64,000 nt of DNA from Symsagittifera roscoffensis (lineage: Eukaryota; Xenacoelomorpha; Acoela; Convolutidae): the NCBI RefSeq assembly GCF_963678635.1, contig NC_087069.1:47200276-47264275 (forward strand), written 5' to 3'. Shown in pieces: positions 19,462 through 30,900 of the stretch. Position numbers and translations under genes: made by a program. The notes under the pieces are model-generated. The model searched no databases and was not told where the DNA came from. It saw nothing but the letters and a program-made list of their open reading frames with translations. Position 1 is the first letter of the stretch, and each line of letters starts with the position of its first letter.

Positions 19462-22087
19462 ATGGCCCTGGAAGACGAAAAAGCCATGGAGGGTTATCTG
19501 GAAACGATGTTGCAAGGCACCACCCTCAAGCAGAAGGCGTACGGAACTTTGGCGTCGTCTGACGTACAGGCGGAAACGATCGAGCAGTTGGTGAGCCTTC
19601 CATGGAAAGCAGTAGTATTGAGGTATTTCGAAGAAGAAATGAGGACTACGCCAAGAATACATGCTCTCGTGGCAGTACCTTACGTAAAAACAGAGTTACA
19701 ACTCAGGTTGGTGCATGACGGGACTGACTCGCGAAGAATATGATTCAGAAGAAAGGAAGATATCAAAAGAAGAAAAGGTTTTCCTTATGACGAATCTGAG
19801 GGATCTGATAGTCCAGGAGGGAGCAGCAGTAGCGTGTGCGAAGCGGAGAGACGCTCTCTGTTTCATTCGATTCCTGATAGAGCAGATTTCAGTACCTGCA
19901 TTAAACACTTGTGTTAAAATACTGAGGGAAGGCGATGAGCGAACGTAAACCTTATTCTTGCTAGCACTGCTGGATATGCAGCAAAGTAAACCGATGAGGG
20001 TGAACATGAAAGAACCTGAGGAATTGGAACCCATGAAAAAGATAGACGAGATCAGGAGATTCTCAAACAAGGAGCTGAGACTCACTAAAGAATCTATGGG
20101 AGTATTGCCGAAATCCAGTGAATACTGTGGACCGATCAAGAAGAAATCGTATAGCTACGTATCCGGGATCATAGGGATAGCGTATAATCCTTTCCTGTGT
20201 GTAGACATACGCGATTGCTTCTTCGATTATGAGCAGGCGGTGTTACTAAGATTCTGGACGTCCAGAATTGTAACGATTAAGAGCGTTAACAATCCACAGG
20301 CCAAATTGGGACTGGTCTTGGAAGAAGAGGTGACTGCATCTTCAGTACCAAAATCCGACAAAAGAGTGGAGTTTGGGTTGGGATTCTCAGATGAAATGCT
20401 GAGAACGAGCTTGATGGCAGTGTGGGAATTGATGAGGCCATCATGGTGTCCTAGTCCCAACGCTGACTCAATATTACGGGAGACGCAAGACATACAGAGG
20501 GAACTGAATGCAGACTGTAACCTGCGTGACCTCAACATCATATATAATGTGATGATAACAGCCTCTAAGAGCAACGGAGAAGATAAAGTGGAGTTGCCTG
20601 GCTGGGGACCAGAAGACTGGGTCAAACCTGGTAGCTATCTGGCGGAAGTCTTTGGACTGGAGGGTCACGTTTGTGGAGGTCTAGACTGTGTGAAAACCCT
20701 GGAGAAACAACACAAGCAATTGACAGTATTGTTTGGAAACGTAGTGATGAAAGCAAGAACGGAAACGGAACTGATAGCAGATTGTCATGGAGGAACCGAT
20801 GTGAATCTAGTGACTGCACTAGGATTCTACAGCATGTTTGGTTCTTTAGAGTCCCTATTGAATCTAGAACAGAAACATGAGATGGTCACAGCCATCAGCG
20901 TAGAAGTATTCCCAGGAGTTCTGCAGACTGAGCAGAAATACATAGGAAAATGGAGGGAAGCAATCGAGACAGAAATGAACATCAGACACAGCGAAACTTT
21001 TTGTAGACCATCAGGAGCACGATATTTGGTGGGTTCAACGTTGGCTCCAATGTGTAAGAGCAGATATCCTGTACATTTCGTAGCTGTGGACGTGAAGAGT
21101 ACAAGAACGATTGTGGATCAAGCCTTCTCAGTGCCGAAGTGTGTGAGATTGGCGAGAATGTCTGAAAAGTCTTACGAGTTACTATGTAAGATGTTCTCAG
21201 CGGTTCCAGAGAGAACCAAAGAAGAATTGGAGTCAATACTAGGAAAGAAGTTCATGGGATATGTGAGCGGGAACTTCAGTGACTTTGAGAAACAGAAACA
21301 GAGAGGATCAACTGTCACAGATTACAATGCAGTAGATGAGAATGATGAAGTCCACCGAGTGATGATGGAAGTGGAACCATTGCTGGAAGCTTCGGGAAAA
21401 CGTAATTGGAGGAGCATCATGTTGACACATGACGAGTTTCCTTGCCATTGCTTGCTGCAGACCTGGTGGTATCCCAAGCGTAGTAATCTGATGTTGATCT
21501 GGGACTCTGGAGAGCTGCTCTCCATGGGTTTACCAGATTCATCACAGCCCGTAACAATAGTGATAGTGGGAGTTATGATGGCGATACGATGGCTGGAAGC
21601 TCATGTGAGAGAGAATAATAGACAGGAGGCACCGACGAGAGAACAGTTGCGGAAATTAGATTGTCTAAAAGATTTAGATCTTTTTGAGACAATGTGCAAA
21701 GTTCTAAACATTCCGATGGAAGTGAAGAAGATATGGGCAAGAAAACGATTGATGCCATGGTTCAGAGCTAACATGACTGCATGGTTGTACGAGTATGCGA
21801 AAAAGCATATGTCGAAGCATGGCAGAGTGTACAGTGAATATCAGCTGGCCATTGGGGCAGGAGCTTTCAAGCGAGCTCTCGTGACTCATCGGAATGCAAT
21901 GACCACCGCTGTGAAAAGAATTTCCAGGACGAATGAGCGTAATGGAAATGAGAAGGCAGAGATGCTGAAAGAAGATTTGGAGAGAAACTTGACGTTGTGT
22001 CTCCACAACAGCTTCTGCAGGAACAGAGAATCCAACGTGGATCCCCTACCTTGCTGCAAACAGAGGGTAGAAGAGCAGAAGTGTTAG
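19462..22087 (+). pseudogene. Large orphan protein (about 875 codons), two lesions
   Basis: It starts at ATG 19462, only 24 bases after the previous stop. The frame shifts between about 19715 and 19743, meets a TAA at 19946-19948, and then stays open for over 700 codons to TAG 22085-22087. The protein is mostly helical and soluble with scattered Cys (CGGLDC, FPCHC, LPCCKQ) and no signal peptide. There is one moderately hydrophobic stretch (TIVIVGVMMAIRW, around 21555), too short and charged at the flanks to call a membrane anchor. I recognise no family, and no nuclease, polymerase or glycoprotein signature. Good preservation compared with pol suggests recent function. Confidence 0.55.
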
Positions 22088-23002
22088 AGGACGGCTTCCA
22101 GCAGCGTCAGGATAGCTAAGGACGTGTTACAGGATACGGAGACTGAGAGTGCAGAGTCAGTATCACAGGAGGAAGAAATGGAGCATTGACGAATGACCGA
22201 AAGACAAGATGAGAAAAGAAACGAAATTAGAAGAATTTAGAAGTTTTAGAACTTCTAAACGACGAAAAAAGAAGAAAACAAAGGAGTGATGAAGAAAAGT
22301 TAAAACTCAGAATTGTTTTATGTGTGTGAAAAACTCAAGTGAGAAACCAAGCAACCAAGTTGTAATTGAAAACTGAAAAATTTAGTTGAGTTTTGAAACT
22401 GTTGCATTTATAAATTTGCATTATGATTTTAGTTGAGGTGGCTTTAGAGACACTCACTTACTATTTATTTAGAAAGGCTTAAGTGAAGGAGTATATTTAA
22501 ATATTCCAGCCTGCATGACTGTTTTTAATCAGCTAGGAGAACTGATCACTTTGTGGTGAAATGGAGGGCTTGAGTAATCTCTCGAAGAGGGAGATTGTTT
22601 CATTATTCTTTCTAACCACAGAGTTTCTTAGTTTTAGTATTCAGGACAATAACAAGCAAGATTTCCGAAGGGACAAGCGTAGATGGATAATTTTAGCTTG
22701 TTGGTTGGCAGGACTGTCCTGCAAGCCAACACCTTTTAAATCTAAGAGAAAAAGTTTTAATCGGGACATTGACACTGGATGTCAGAAAATATGTTTTATC
22801 TTAGGTCATATCCTCAATGTGCAGATTGGTGAAAGAATTTGAAGGCTATAGTGATGTAGTGATGTAGTATGATGCCATTTATATTCTGCAGTGAGTCGAT
22901 GTGACGTGGGTAAAAGTAATTTTGGGCATTTTGTAAATTCTGTTCGATGACACTGTAACCATTTTACGAACATTGCGCGATTCAATGAGGACATTGACCG
23001 GA
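22088..23002 (+). other. 3' untranslated part of the retrotransposon
   Basis: About 900 bp without a convincing gene between the last ORF and the PPT, shifting from GC-richer coding composition to AT-rich sequence. A 93-codon frame at 22561-22842 has no recognisable feature. A short direct repeat AGTGATGTAGTGATGTAGT occurs at about 22851-22870. Confidence 0.6.
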
Positions 23003-23016
23003 CTGTCCGGGGAGTA
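23003..23016 (+). promoter_or_regulatory. Polypurine tract of the 3' LTR
   Basis: CTGTCCGGGGAGTA ends exactly where the 3' LTR begins (TGTGACATT at 23017). The GGGGAG core is the expected priming site for plus-strand DNA. Its 11-base core is repeated at 9642, 9708, 9774 and 12261 inside the element. Confidence 0.75.
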
Positions 23017-23787
23017 TGTGACATTCGACCAGAATGTGAAAAATGCAATCTGAGAAACGTCAGAAACGGCCATTTTGGCTAAAACAAGAAAGAGGAACAG
23101 AACAACATTAGCTGCGCTAACAACAACTACGAAATCGAGATCGGAAAACGACAACGAGTTACAGAGTAACAGAGAACACTCCGAGTTGCAACTATTGTGC
23201 CGCTACAATAGTTGCAAGGCCGTTGCGAACAACGGTGAAGGGTGAGAGACGGCCTTCCGGATTAAGAGGAAATCAGGATTAACGAGCTTGATCCAGTGGA
23301 TTCATCAATCCGGAAGGGTAAAGAACTGAAACTTTTATCCTGTTACATAAACTTTTAGCTTCCTGTCATGTCCTGACTTGAATTTAATTAACATCTAGAT
23401 TCATTTTGATAAGGATGAGAAGCTAGGAGTTGGGGGAAAGGGTTGATCCATCTTCGAAGGAGATGATGATATTCATCTACTGAACAAAAACAATAATAAT
23501 ATAATAAGTAGTAGTAGCCCCGTTTTCAGGAGTGACCTCGTGGTCTGGGGATACTGAGACCCAGCCATGAGCTCACTATTTCTGCATGTAATTTAGTTAA
23601 TCTGAGTGTTTTGACCGAAGCCGAAAGCAGTAACATTTTGTCGACCCGATGTTAGAAAAGACCACCGAAAAGTACTGGCTTGGTAGAGACGGTGAAAAGC
23701 ATGCAAAGCTCTGTTTAGACGTTAGCCAGTCGTCTTAAGACTTAATTTTGTTTTCCGTCGATATGTATCTTCCGGGCGAATGTTACA
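23017..23787 (+). repeat. 3' LTR (771 bp)
   Basis: Direct repeat of 4942-5863 without the block at 4976-5126. It has the same TGTGACATTCG start and CGAATGTTACA end, and the conserved stem-loop lies at 23186-23217. About 2% substitution relative to the 5' LTR, counted by eye, points to a fairly recent insertion. Confidence 0.95.
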
Positions 23788-24891
23788 TTGTTTCCGTGTT
23801 GATTTGTCATTGTTAGATACTCATCTCAAACCGACTAAATCAGAAAATTGAATTTCGAGAAATGCGAGGCTTAAAGCGAAGATTGATACAGATGATGTGG
23901 AAGTTTTTCGACGATCAATTCTCAGAACATAACAAGTGCACATGGGTCCTCTTTGTGACTGCAACATGTGCCGAAATAACGACGAAATTTTGAGAACTTT
24001 GGGGATATCATCCCATCAGTATCCTACTCAAATTTCAGAACAACAACAACTAATCTCAAACTATTTAATAAGTTTATCACAACAATTAGGTATAAGAATT
24101 TACGAGTTTGACAGGTTTTATTTGTAGCGCCATCTATTCCATATTTATGATCAGCAGTTGCCGCGACAAGAGTAATCTGTAGAAAAAATCCTACTCGTTT
24201 TTTGTGCAGATCTCATTGATATAGATTAATAATTGTTATCAATTCTTGCTTTGTTCCAACCATATGAAAAATGTGGAGGAATTTTGTATTGGGGTGTGTT
24301 TTATATTTTTTATTGAACCGGTTTGAAATTTTTATTTTTTGTCTTAATTTGAGCGAATAAAGCAAGCTAGCAGGCCTACAATAGCTGATTTATGCCTCAT
24401 TTAAGACCTTCAATTTTAAGTTTAAGCTAGTAAAACTATTTTTTGAATTTAAAGTATTTTTTAGTTTTTCTAGTAATTTTTCAAAATTTTTGTCCAATTT
24501 GCCTATACTACTATGACTATCCAATATGCCTAAATTGTATTTTGCGTCAGATCCTTTGATCACACCAAGCACAAAAAACTACACTAATTTGGAAAAGAAA
24601 ACTTCCTAAACCGTAGTTTTCTAAAGACCATGGTCGGAACATTCTGTGCAACTTTTAGAGGTAACCGGCTATCCGAGTTCTATTCGACCCTTTTTCATTT
24701 GATCTTCTTCTAAATTACTTTAGAATTATAGAGAATCTACCTGGCCGTATAAAATGCAGTATTCTCATGCATACTCGGCACAGAATGATAAAAACTATTT
24801 TGATGCGATAATAGAGTTGACGTCCGGAATTTTGTAAGGAAAACTATTTCAGTCAGCAACCGAAGTAGTGGAGAGATGGGTGTTACTATGG

Positions 24892-25325
24892 TAGGGTGGT
24901 TCCTTGAAAAAAACCTGGTCCCTTGCGAGTAAGACACCTAGGGCTCTGAAATCATTTAATACTTGTGATTTTGCAATTCAAAAAGGTGGCGCAGTATATT
25001 TTCAAACCAATTTTCTGTTTCGTTACTTCGTAGAACCCTCCCTCTTGACCATTTAAAGTTGGAAAATTCAAAAAACCGCTTTCCTTGAGTTTTGATGACA
25101 AATAAGTCAACCCCATTGTGGTTGCTTAACCGTTAAATAAATTGAAGCGAGCATATTTCTTGATATTAACTAGATAGTATGATTAATCTGAACATTTTCT
25201 GACAGCATATTTCGGAGGTTTTTGAAATGAATAATCTATGCACAAATCAGTTTTCAAAATTATAACATGCGAAATGCATGCGGGACCTGTCGATCATAGT
25301 TACTTTTTCGTGGGACCACTCTATC
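24892..25325. mobile_element. Short inverted-repeat DNA element (MITE-like)
   Basis: The left end TAGGGTGGTTCCTTGAAAAA and the inverse complement of the right end (TAGAGTGGTCCCACGAAAAA) are similar. Internal sequence near the right end recurs in opposite orientation at 51570-51720 (GACAGGTC, TTCATTTCAAAAA). No coding capacity. A non-autonomous DNA transposon is likely. Confidence 0.6.
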
Positions 25326-25614
25326 GGAGTGCGGTCTGTATTTAGACAACCGCGTATTCATACTCGTCAGTAAGCAGACAAATACTAAATTAGCCAATCA
25401 CAATTCGGCCAAAATTTAAAAGTTTAATTGATGCTTTCAGTGTATGATTTGCGAAGAGAACTCTTTGACAATTCAGGTCGTTTCCAATGCATAGTAAATG
25501 CCAGACGATCAACCCTTTGGTGACTCTAGTTTTGAGTAAACCATGGTTTTAGTCTCTTGTGTTCGGTCACAAACACATCCCAAAAGTTTTGAGAAATAAA
25601 ACAAAAAATTCAAA

Positions 25615-25782
25615 AATTTTTTGGTATATGAAAAAATGCTTGTCCTAAAATTTCCATAAATGAAAAAATGCTTATATTAGAGTTTTCTTACATTTCTGTA
25701 TCTATGGAATTTTACAAAATTGTATGATAAGCATTTTTTCAGATATGAAAATTGTATGATAAGCATTTTTGGTCAACCCGGG
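25615..25782. mobile_element. Partial copy of the GGTCAACCCGGG inverted-repeat element
   Basis: GAAAAAATGCTT repeats face inverted ATTGTATGATAAGCATTTTT repeats, and the right end reads GGTCAACCCGGG. The same repeats and end occur in the larger element at 59318-60209. Non-coding. Confidence 0.55.
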
Positions 25783-26306
25783 ATTACAGAATAGTCAGAT
25801 GAGAGTATTGTGCACTAAAGCAATAGACGGAAATAACTTCCGTTAACATAAGCATTTAAAAATATACAACTTGAATTTAATGGTTTAGTTTAGCGCAGTC
25901 TTCAGGAACGTCGTTTTTTTTGCTCAAAGCTTTGTGCCAAATTTTTTGGCTTAAGAAATCTACTCAAACCTTTGCTACCTTAGCATTGAGCATAATTAGA
26001 GACCGTTTTTTCAATCAAGTGGCATTCTTCTCGTTTTTTATCCGCTAGTTTGTCATCATAAGTGTTACTAAGCTTCGCTTCGCCTCTATGTGATAGCAGC
26101 AATAAAATTGAAGTTCAATCTGTATCTGGCAAGCTAGATCATTGACATCTCATTTTGAACGAAAAGCAACCCGTTTTCAGAACGTTTGATTCAGACCTCG
26201 AATCAGAAGTTCCCTTAGGTACTACCGTTCCAACACTCTGGATGTTCAAGATTCCAGAGGTAAGAGGAAGGGTCTTTGTGATATACATTAGTGTTCAGTT
26301 CATTGG

Positions 26307-26495
26307 GGATGGACCGTACCCGGCGGTAGTGTAAGACCGGGACAATCCGTGGACCGGCTGAAGCAAGCTTCCTTGCCGAGTCCGAAGATCAAAAATCAGT
26401 TTAATATTGGTGCCAGGCAATGCCCAGCATGCCAGATATTAAGCTGACAAGAACAGATACTACACATGATCTTAGCCAAAAGGCCGAGAAGCGAT
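26307..26495 (-). ncRNA. U2: U2 spliceosomal snRNA
   Basis: The minus strand begins ATCGCTTCTCGGCCTTTTGG at 26495, the highly conserved U2 5' end. GTGTAGTATCTGTTCTT follows and contains the branch-point recognition sequence GUAGUA. A stem-loop IIa/b-like segment comes next, then the Sm-site-like GATTTTTGAT, then two 3' stem-loops ending near GGTCCATCCCC, for about 189 nt. All conserved blocks are present without visible damage, so I call a gene rather than a pseudogene. U2 pairs with the intron branch point in the spliceosome. The exact 3' end is estimated. I found no clear PSE or 3' box by eye. Confidence 0.95.
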
Positions 26496-27950
26496 ACTAT
26501 CTACCAAACCATCGACTGCTCTATTCACAGTACCGGACTTAAATCATGAAAAGAGATCTTAAAGGTGGCGATCTCAGTTATCACGAAGTCTAAAAATTGC
26601 ATTTTTTGAGATTTTCGAGGTCAAAACATTGAAGGGATACAATTATTTTTTGTTGCATTAATCGTTTTCTTACACTGGAAGTCGTTTCAGAAATCCAGTT
26701 TTTTTCTCAATTTGAGAATAATTTATACACAGCTTATGCTCAGTTCTGTATGCTATAAGCAAAGATTTAAAACTTGTTAAATGCATTTTATAAAATACAA
26801 CTCGACTGAGAATTACTAAGACTGCGAGATTTGACGATAAAAGGTAGACTAATAAATGCAATGGTATTCGAGTTGTATGGTCGAGTCAAATTTACGAATT
26901 GATAAAACACATAGCGAGTACCACCAACTGATATATACATATTACTTCGGAGATATTTACAAAAGACAGTCACAGCGAATGGTTGGTCGGATTAAATTGA
27001 CGGATAAAAAGACACAGAGAAAGAAATACTAAAATAGAATAGATAGAGCTATATAATAGTTTTGAAATATACAGCTTGAAAATATATTCCAATGTTGCTC
27101 CCTTGAATTGTATAAGCCTTTTCCCAAAGTGTAATAGGTTCGTATTGCAATTTTGAGACTACGCAGAGTTAGTCGGCGGCGGTCCGTATATTGGGAAAAT
27201 ATCGGCTATGGAATTCCATTCGACAAAACTATTCGTTCTAGCAGAAAAGTAATCAAAGAATTGTTAGACATATATTGAAGTTTTCAAATAATTTTTCCAT
27301 CATTTTAAGCAAGAGCCATAGTTCAAGAGCCATGATCCGTTTTTTCAACGTGGGGGAGTGATTTTTTCGGTTGTGATCAAATTATTAATTGGAGATGTTT
27401 ACAAGAAATTTGTTTGGATTTCTGTTGATTTTTGTTTTATTCCATCCACACCTTATGGTGTTTTTTCGATAACGTCATGTAGTCGCCTTTAAAAGAAACT
27501 AATCATAGTTTTAAGCTTAAGGTTTGTTTTTTTTTGAAATATTATGGCCTAAATAACAAGTTTTTCTTTATATGCAAGTACCACAGAGGGCATGAAGACG
27601 TTAACTTGATCCAATTTGCGGCTTCTTATAGCCACTGGCTGATACAAAAATTAGTCGTAGCTGACATTTTCTAAAAAACTGCAATTTTAGAATATACAAA
27701 CCACCTTTTCTGAGGAGCTCAATTATCTGGGATAATTTCTGTTGATACTGTAATTGTTTTTTTTTCGTGGATTAGATGGAATATTTTCATTTGGCGGTGA
27801 CCGAAAATGACAAAAATGAGCTGTTATTGCTCTACGATCAATCGTTCTGTAAGTTTCAGTTAAAATTGTCTGATTGTGAGTTAAGATTATATTTCGGAAA
27901 TTATAGAATAATTTGATTGATCTGTTTTTTTTTAAAGAAAACTTATAAAT
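26496..27950. other. Intergenic region between U2 and the coiled-coil gene
   Basis: AT-rich, with no gene supported. It should contain the U2 promoter (26496 to about 26750, read on the minus strand) and the 3' flank of the coiled-coil gene. Short frames at 26670-26973 are not protein-like. Confidence 0.5.
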
Positions 27951-30900
27951 TTAGCAAACTGGCATAGCTTGTTCGTCATTCTTCAGTCCATTGTTAATTG
28001 GCGGTAAGATTTTGAAGTGACTCAGAGTTTGAGGCGTACTGAATGCATCTGCTTGAGTGATGAAAATAGTTCCGCCGTCTTTGATGCTTTCGTCTTCGTT
28101 CCCTTCATCAATGGTAGCCAAATCAGAATTTTCCTTAGACTCGATTTTCTCCAATTCTTCATGCTTTAACTCGTCAATTATAGATCCTTGCATCATTCCA
28201 GCTAAGAATTTGGACATTTTGCCCAGTGCCAGCTCCATTTCTACCCTGACTTCTTGAAGTTTATCTTCGGCGATGTTTTGTTCACGTTTTATGTCTTCAA
28301 TTTCAGCGCAGTAGAACAAATTTCGATACTTGAAGAATTCTTTCAGGTTTCTTATGAACCTCTCTTGCAAGAACTCAACTTGACGGAGACATCTTAGAAC
28401 TTGTTCAAATTCAACTTGTTGTTGATAAACAGAGTTATAATCCGTTTTCATCGCGAAGAGTTGTTGCTTCAGAGCATAATATTCGTCGGCTAAATTTTCG
28501 TTTTCCGTAACACGGTTTTCTAGCTCAATTTGCATTCTTATGTGGAAGTTTTTGCGATCTTTGTGCAATGATTTGAAATCATCTTTGCTTTCTTTAAGTC
28601 GATCCGACATATCGGCAAGTGATTGTTCTAAACCTTTGATGATTCTCTTTTTTTCGGTGATTTTGATACTCGTTTCTGCAAGTTCAACAGTCAAGTCTTC
28701 GATACTATTTTTAGTATTTCTCATAACTTTGTTCAAATGAATTGAACCTAATTTCATTTCTCGGAGTTCTCCGGTCAATTTTTCAGTCGCGTATTCCATT
28801 TGATCAAGTTGTTTACTGACCTCTAAATCCTCGGCTTTCAGTTTTTCCAGTTTTGGTTTCAGTTTTGATTTTTTATCGGTTAGTTTTGTTTCCATCTCGT
28901 GGTGTTTTTTCTGCAATTCTTCCAAAGCGTCTTTTAGAGTCTGAAGTTGTTTTTGTCGAACTTCATTTTTTTCACGCATTTTTTCCACTTGACCCGTGAC
29001 CTTGTTAACTGCAGCCTCGACCTCTTCCGCTTTCTTTTCCATTCTTTCCTCCTGTTTTTTCAAATCTAGTTCCAAATTTACCAAATTGTTTTTCTCAGCG
29101 TTGATATTTGTTTGAATTTGTCCGCGTTTTGAAACCTCGTCTCGAACTTGCGCGTTTAAACTTTCAACTTGCTCGTCTAAAATTTGTTCACGCTCTTTCG
29201 ACTTTTCTTCAATTTCAGCGTGTTTTTGAGTCAAAGTTTTGTTATTTAGATCCAATTCGAAAAATAAGTCTCGAATTTTATCTCGTTCGGCTTCAGTTTT
29301 CTCGATTTCCTTGTAAAGTCGCTCCATATTTTTACTATCAGCGTCACGTGCAATTTTGTTCTCCTGTATTTGGTTTTCTAAGTCTTGGTTTTCGAATCTG
29401 ATGTCTCTGCTTTCCGTTTTGAGTTGGCGTTGGCGTCGTTCATTGTTGACGATGTATGCTTCGAGAGTCGCTTTTTCTTGTTCTCGTTTGTTCTGCGCGT
29501 CTTCGGATTCTTTCAGTGTCGAATCTCTTTCGGCTAAAAAAAACAGTTTTTTGATACTTTTTTTAAAAAGCAAGAATTTGTGTTGCAAACAGGTACTAGG
29601 CTATTCCCCCATAAATATCTTTGTTCGCAGGACTCATTTTCTCAAAGCCTATTTTGGCAGCAACTTTACCGCAACCGACTTATTTTGTAAACATTAGAAA
29701 TTTAAGTATCTGTGCTATTCGAAGTATGCTTTTATGTTGGTTGTAAGTTTATTAACTCGTTGAAATTTCCTTTGTTTTTTTCTTGTCTTTTTTTTGGAGT
29801 TTTATATGTTTTGGGCTATTTGATATCGGCTTATTACTGGCATCGTATTGCAGCGTTAGACGAGCGGAAATTTTTTTTTGTGTATGGGTGTGTTTTGAGG
29901 TTGAGAGGAACTTAAGAACTCTTAAAGTTTAAGACTTAGAACTTTTGTCTTTTTGTCTGTTTTTTTTCTTTTTTTTGTCTGTTTTTTTTTTCTTTTTTGG
30001 CTGAGTTTATTTCAGCTTATTTTTTATCGGCTTAGTGGCGTCATTTTGCATCGGTCGATGAGCAATATTTTTGCGCCCGCGTGTGTGTGTATGCTGCGGG
30101 TGAGGAAGACTTGAGAACTTTTTAATTATTCTTAAATCTTTGATTTTTTTCGTCTTAAAGGGTTTTTGCTAAGGTGTTTTTTTTAGCTTTGTTACAGAGC
30201 TGGGTAATTTTTCTTCCTGTGCAAAATTTAATAGCATCAAATGCATTCTAATGTCCTGGTTTGGTTGTTCCAAATCTAGTTGTGTTCATTTTGATAGAGC
30301 TAGTTTTCTTGACATGTTTGAGTTTTATTTTGGACTTAGTGGTTCTCTTGTTTTGAAAAACTAATAACCAGTCGATGTTTTTCCAATAATTGGGAGGGGG
30401 TATTCACAGAGATCTATTCTTTTTTTTCTAGAATTTTTTAACAACTTGTTTGACGACAGAACCACTGAAAAAATTGTGCTGGCATGCTAGATATCTGCAA
30501 TTTCAAACTTTTCCTACTAGGTGTCATTACTTGTAACTCTGGCTTAGTAAGTCTTCGTTTTCTTCATACTTTCAACGTTAGTACATATTTTAGTACCTAT
30601 AATAGAAGCTCTAATTTGTATCTTAAATGTTACAGAATACTCAAAAAACTTTTTGAAGGTCCATTTCAATTTTTGAGGATTTGTGGCTGTTTTTTATACT
30701 GCTTTCTTCGCAAGACAAAAGTTATTTTTAATTAACCTAAAATTTTAATTTAGTTAAGTTTTTGTTCCGACTTTCGATACGAAAGTAACGGAATATTTGT
30801 GCTCGGGGTGGGTTTTTTTTTTCTTCAGACAAATTTCGACTTTTTAACTAGCCATTTTTGACGGAATTTTTTAATATCATTCAAAAGGTATTGTTGTCCT

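Larger units (their letters stand above)
4942..23787 (+). mobile_element. Giant 18.8-kb Ty3/Gypsy-type LTR retrotransposon with extra ORFs
   Basis: Two direct repeats (4942-5863 and 23017-23787) begin TGTGACATTCG and end CGAATGTTACA, the inverted TG...CA ends usual for LTRs. They flank retropepsin, reverse transcriptase, RNase H and integrase sequences in Gypsy order. A purine-rich PPT directly precedes the 3' LTR. TTGTT occurs at 4936-4940 and 23788-23792, a possible target duplication offset by one base at the left. Gypsy elements usually span about 5-10 kb; this one has about 10 kb more, holding macro-domain, gag-like, SGNH and unknown ORFs. Many frameshifts and stops make this copy non-autonomous. 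No envelope gene is visible. Confidence 0.95.
23788..26306. other. Intergenic AT-rich region with short transposon remnants
   Basis: No convincing gene. It contains two inverted-repeat elements (24892-25325 and about 25615-25782) and a SINE-tail-like CTTCGCTTCGCCTCTATGTG near 26074. The 63-codon frame at 23936-24127 has no recognisable features. The stretch 23790-24000 is less AT-rich and could be an unrecognised exon, but I cannot support one. Confidence 0.5.

Noticed and set aside
12297-22087. Envelope glycoprotein among the cargo ORFs
   Set aside because: No signal peptide, no clear membrane anchor and no Cys-rich ectodomain pattern in any frame.
22561-22842. 93-codon frame near the end of the retrotransposon, considered as an envelope or accessory protein
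   Set aside because: No signal peptide, membrane anchor or recognised motif; AT-rich untranslated composition.
23936-24127. 63-codon frame with Cys-rich start
   Set aside because: Too short, no family, no splice support.
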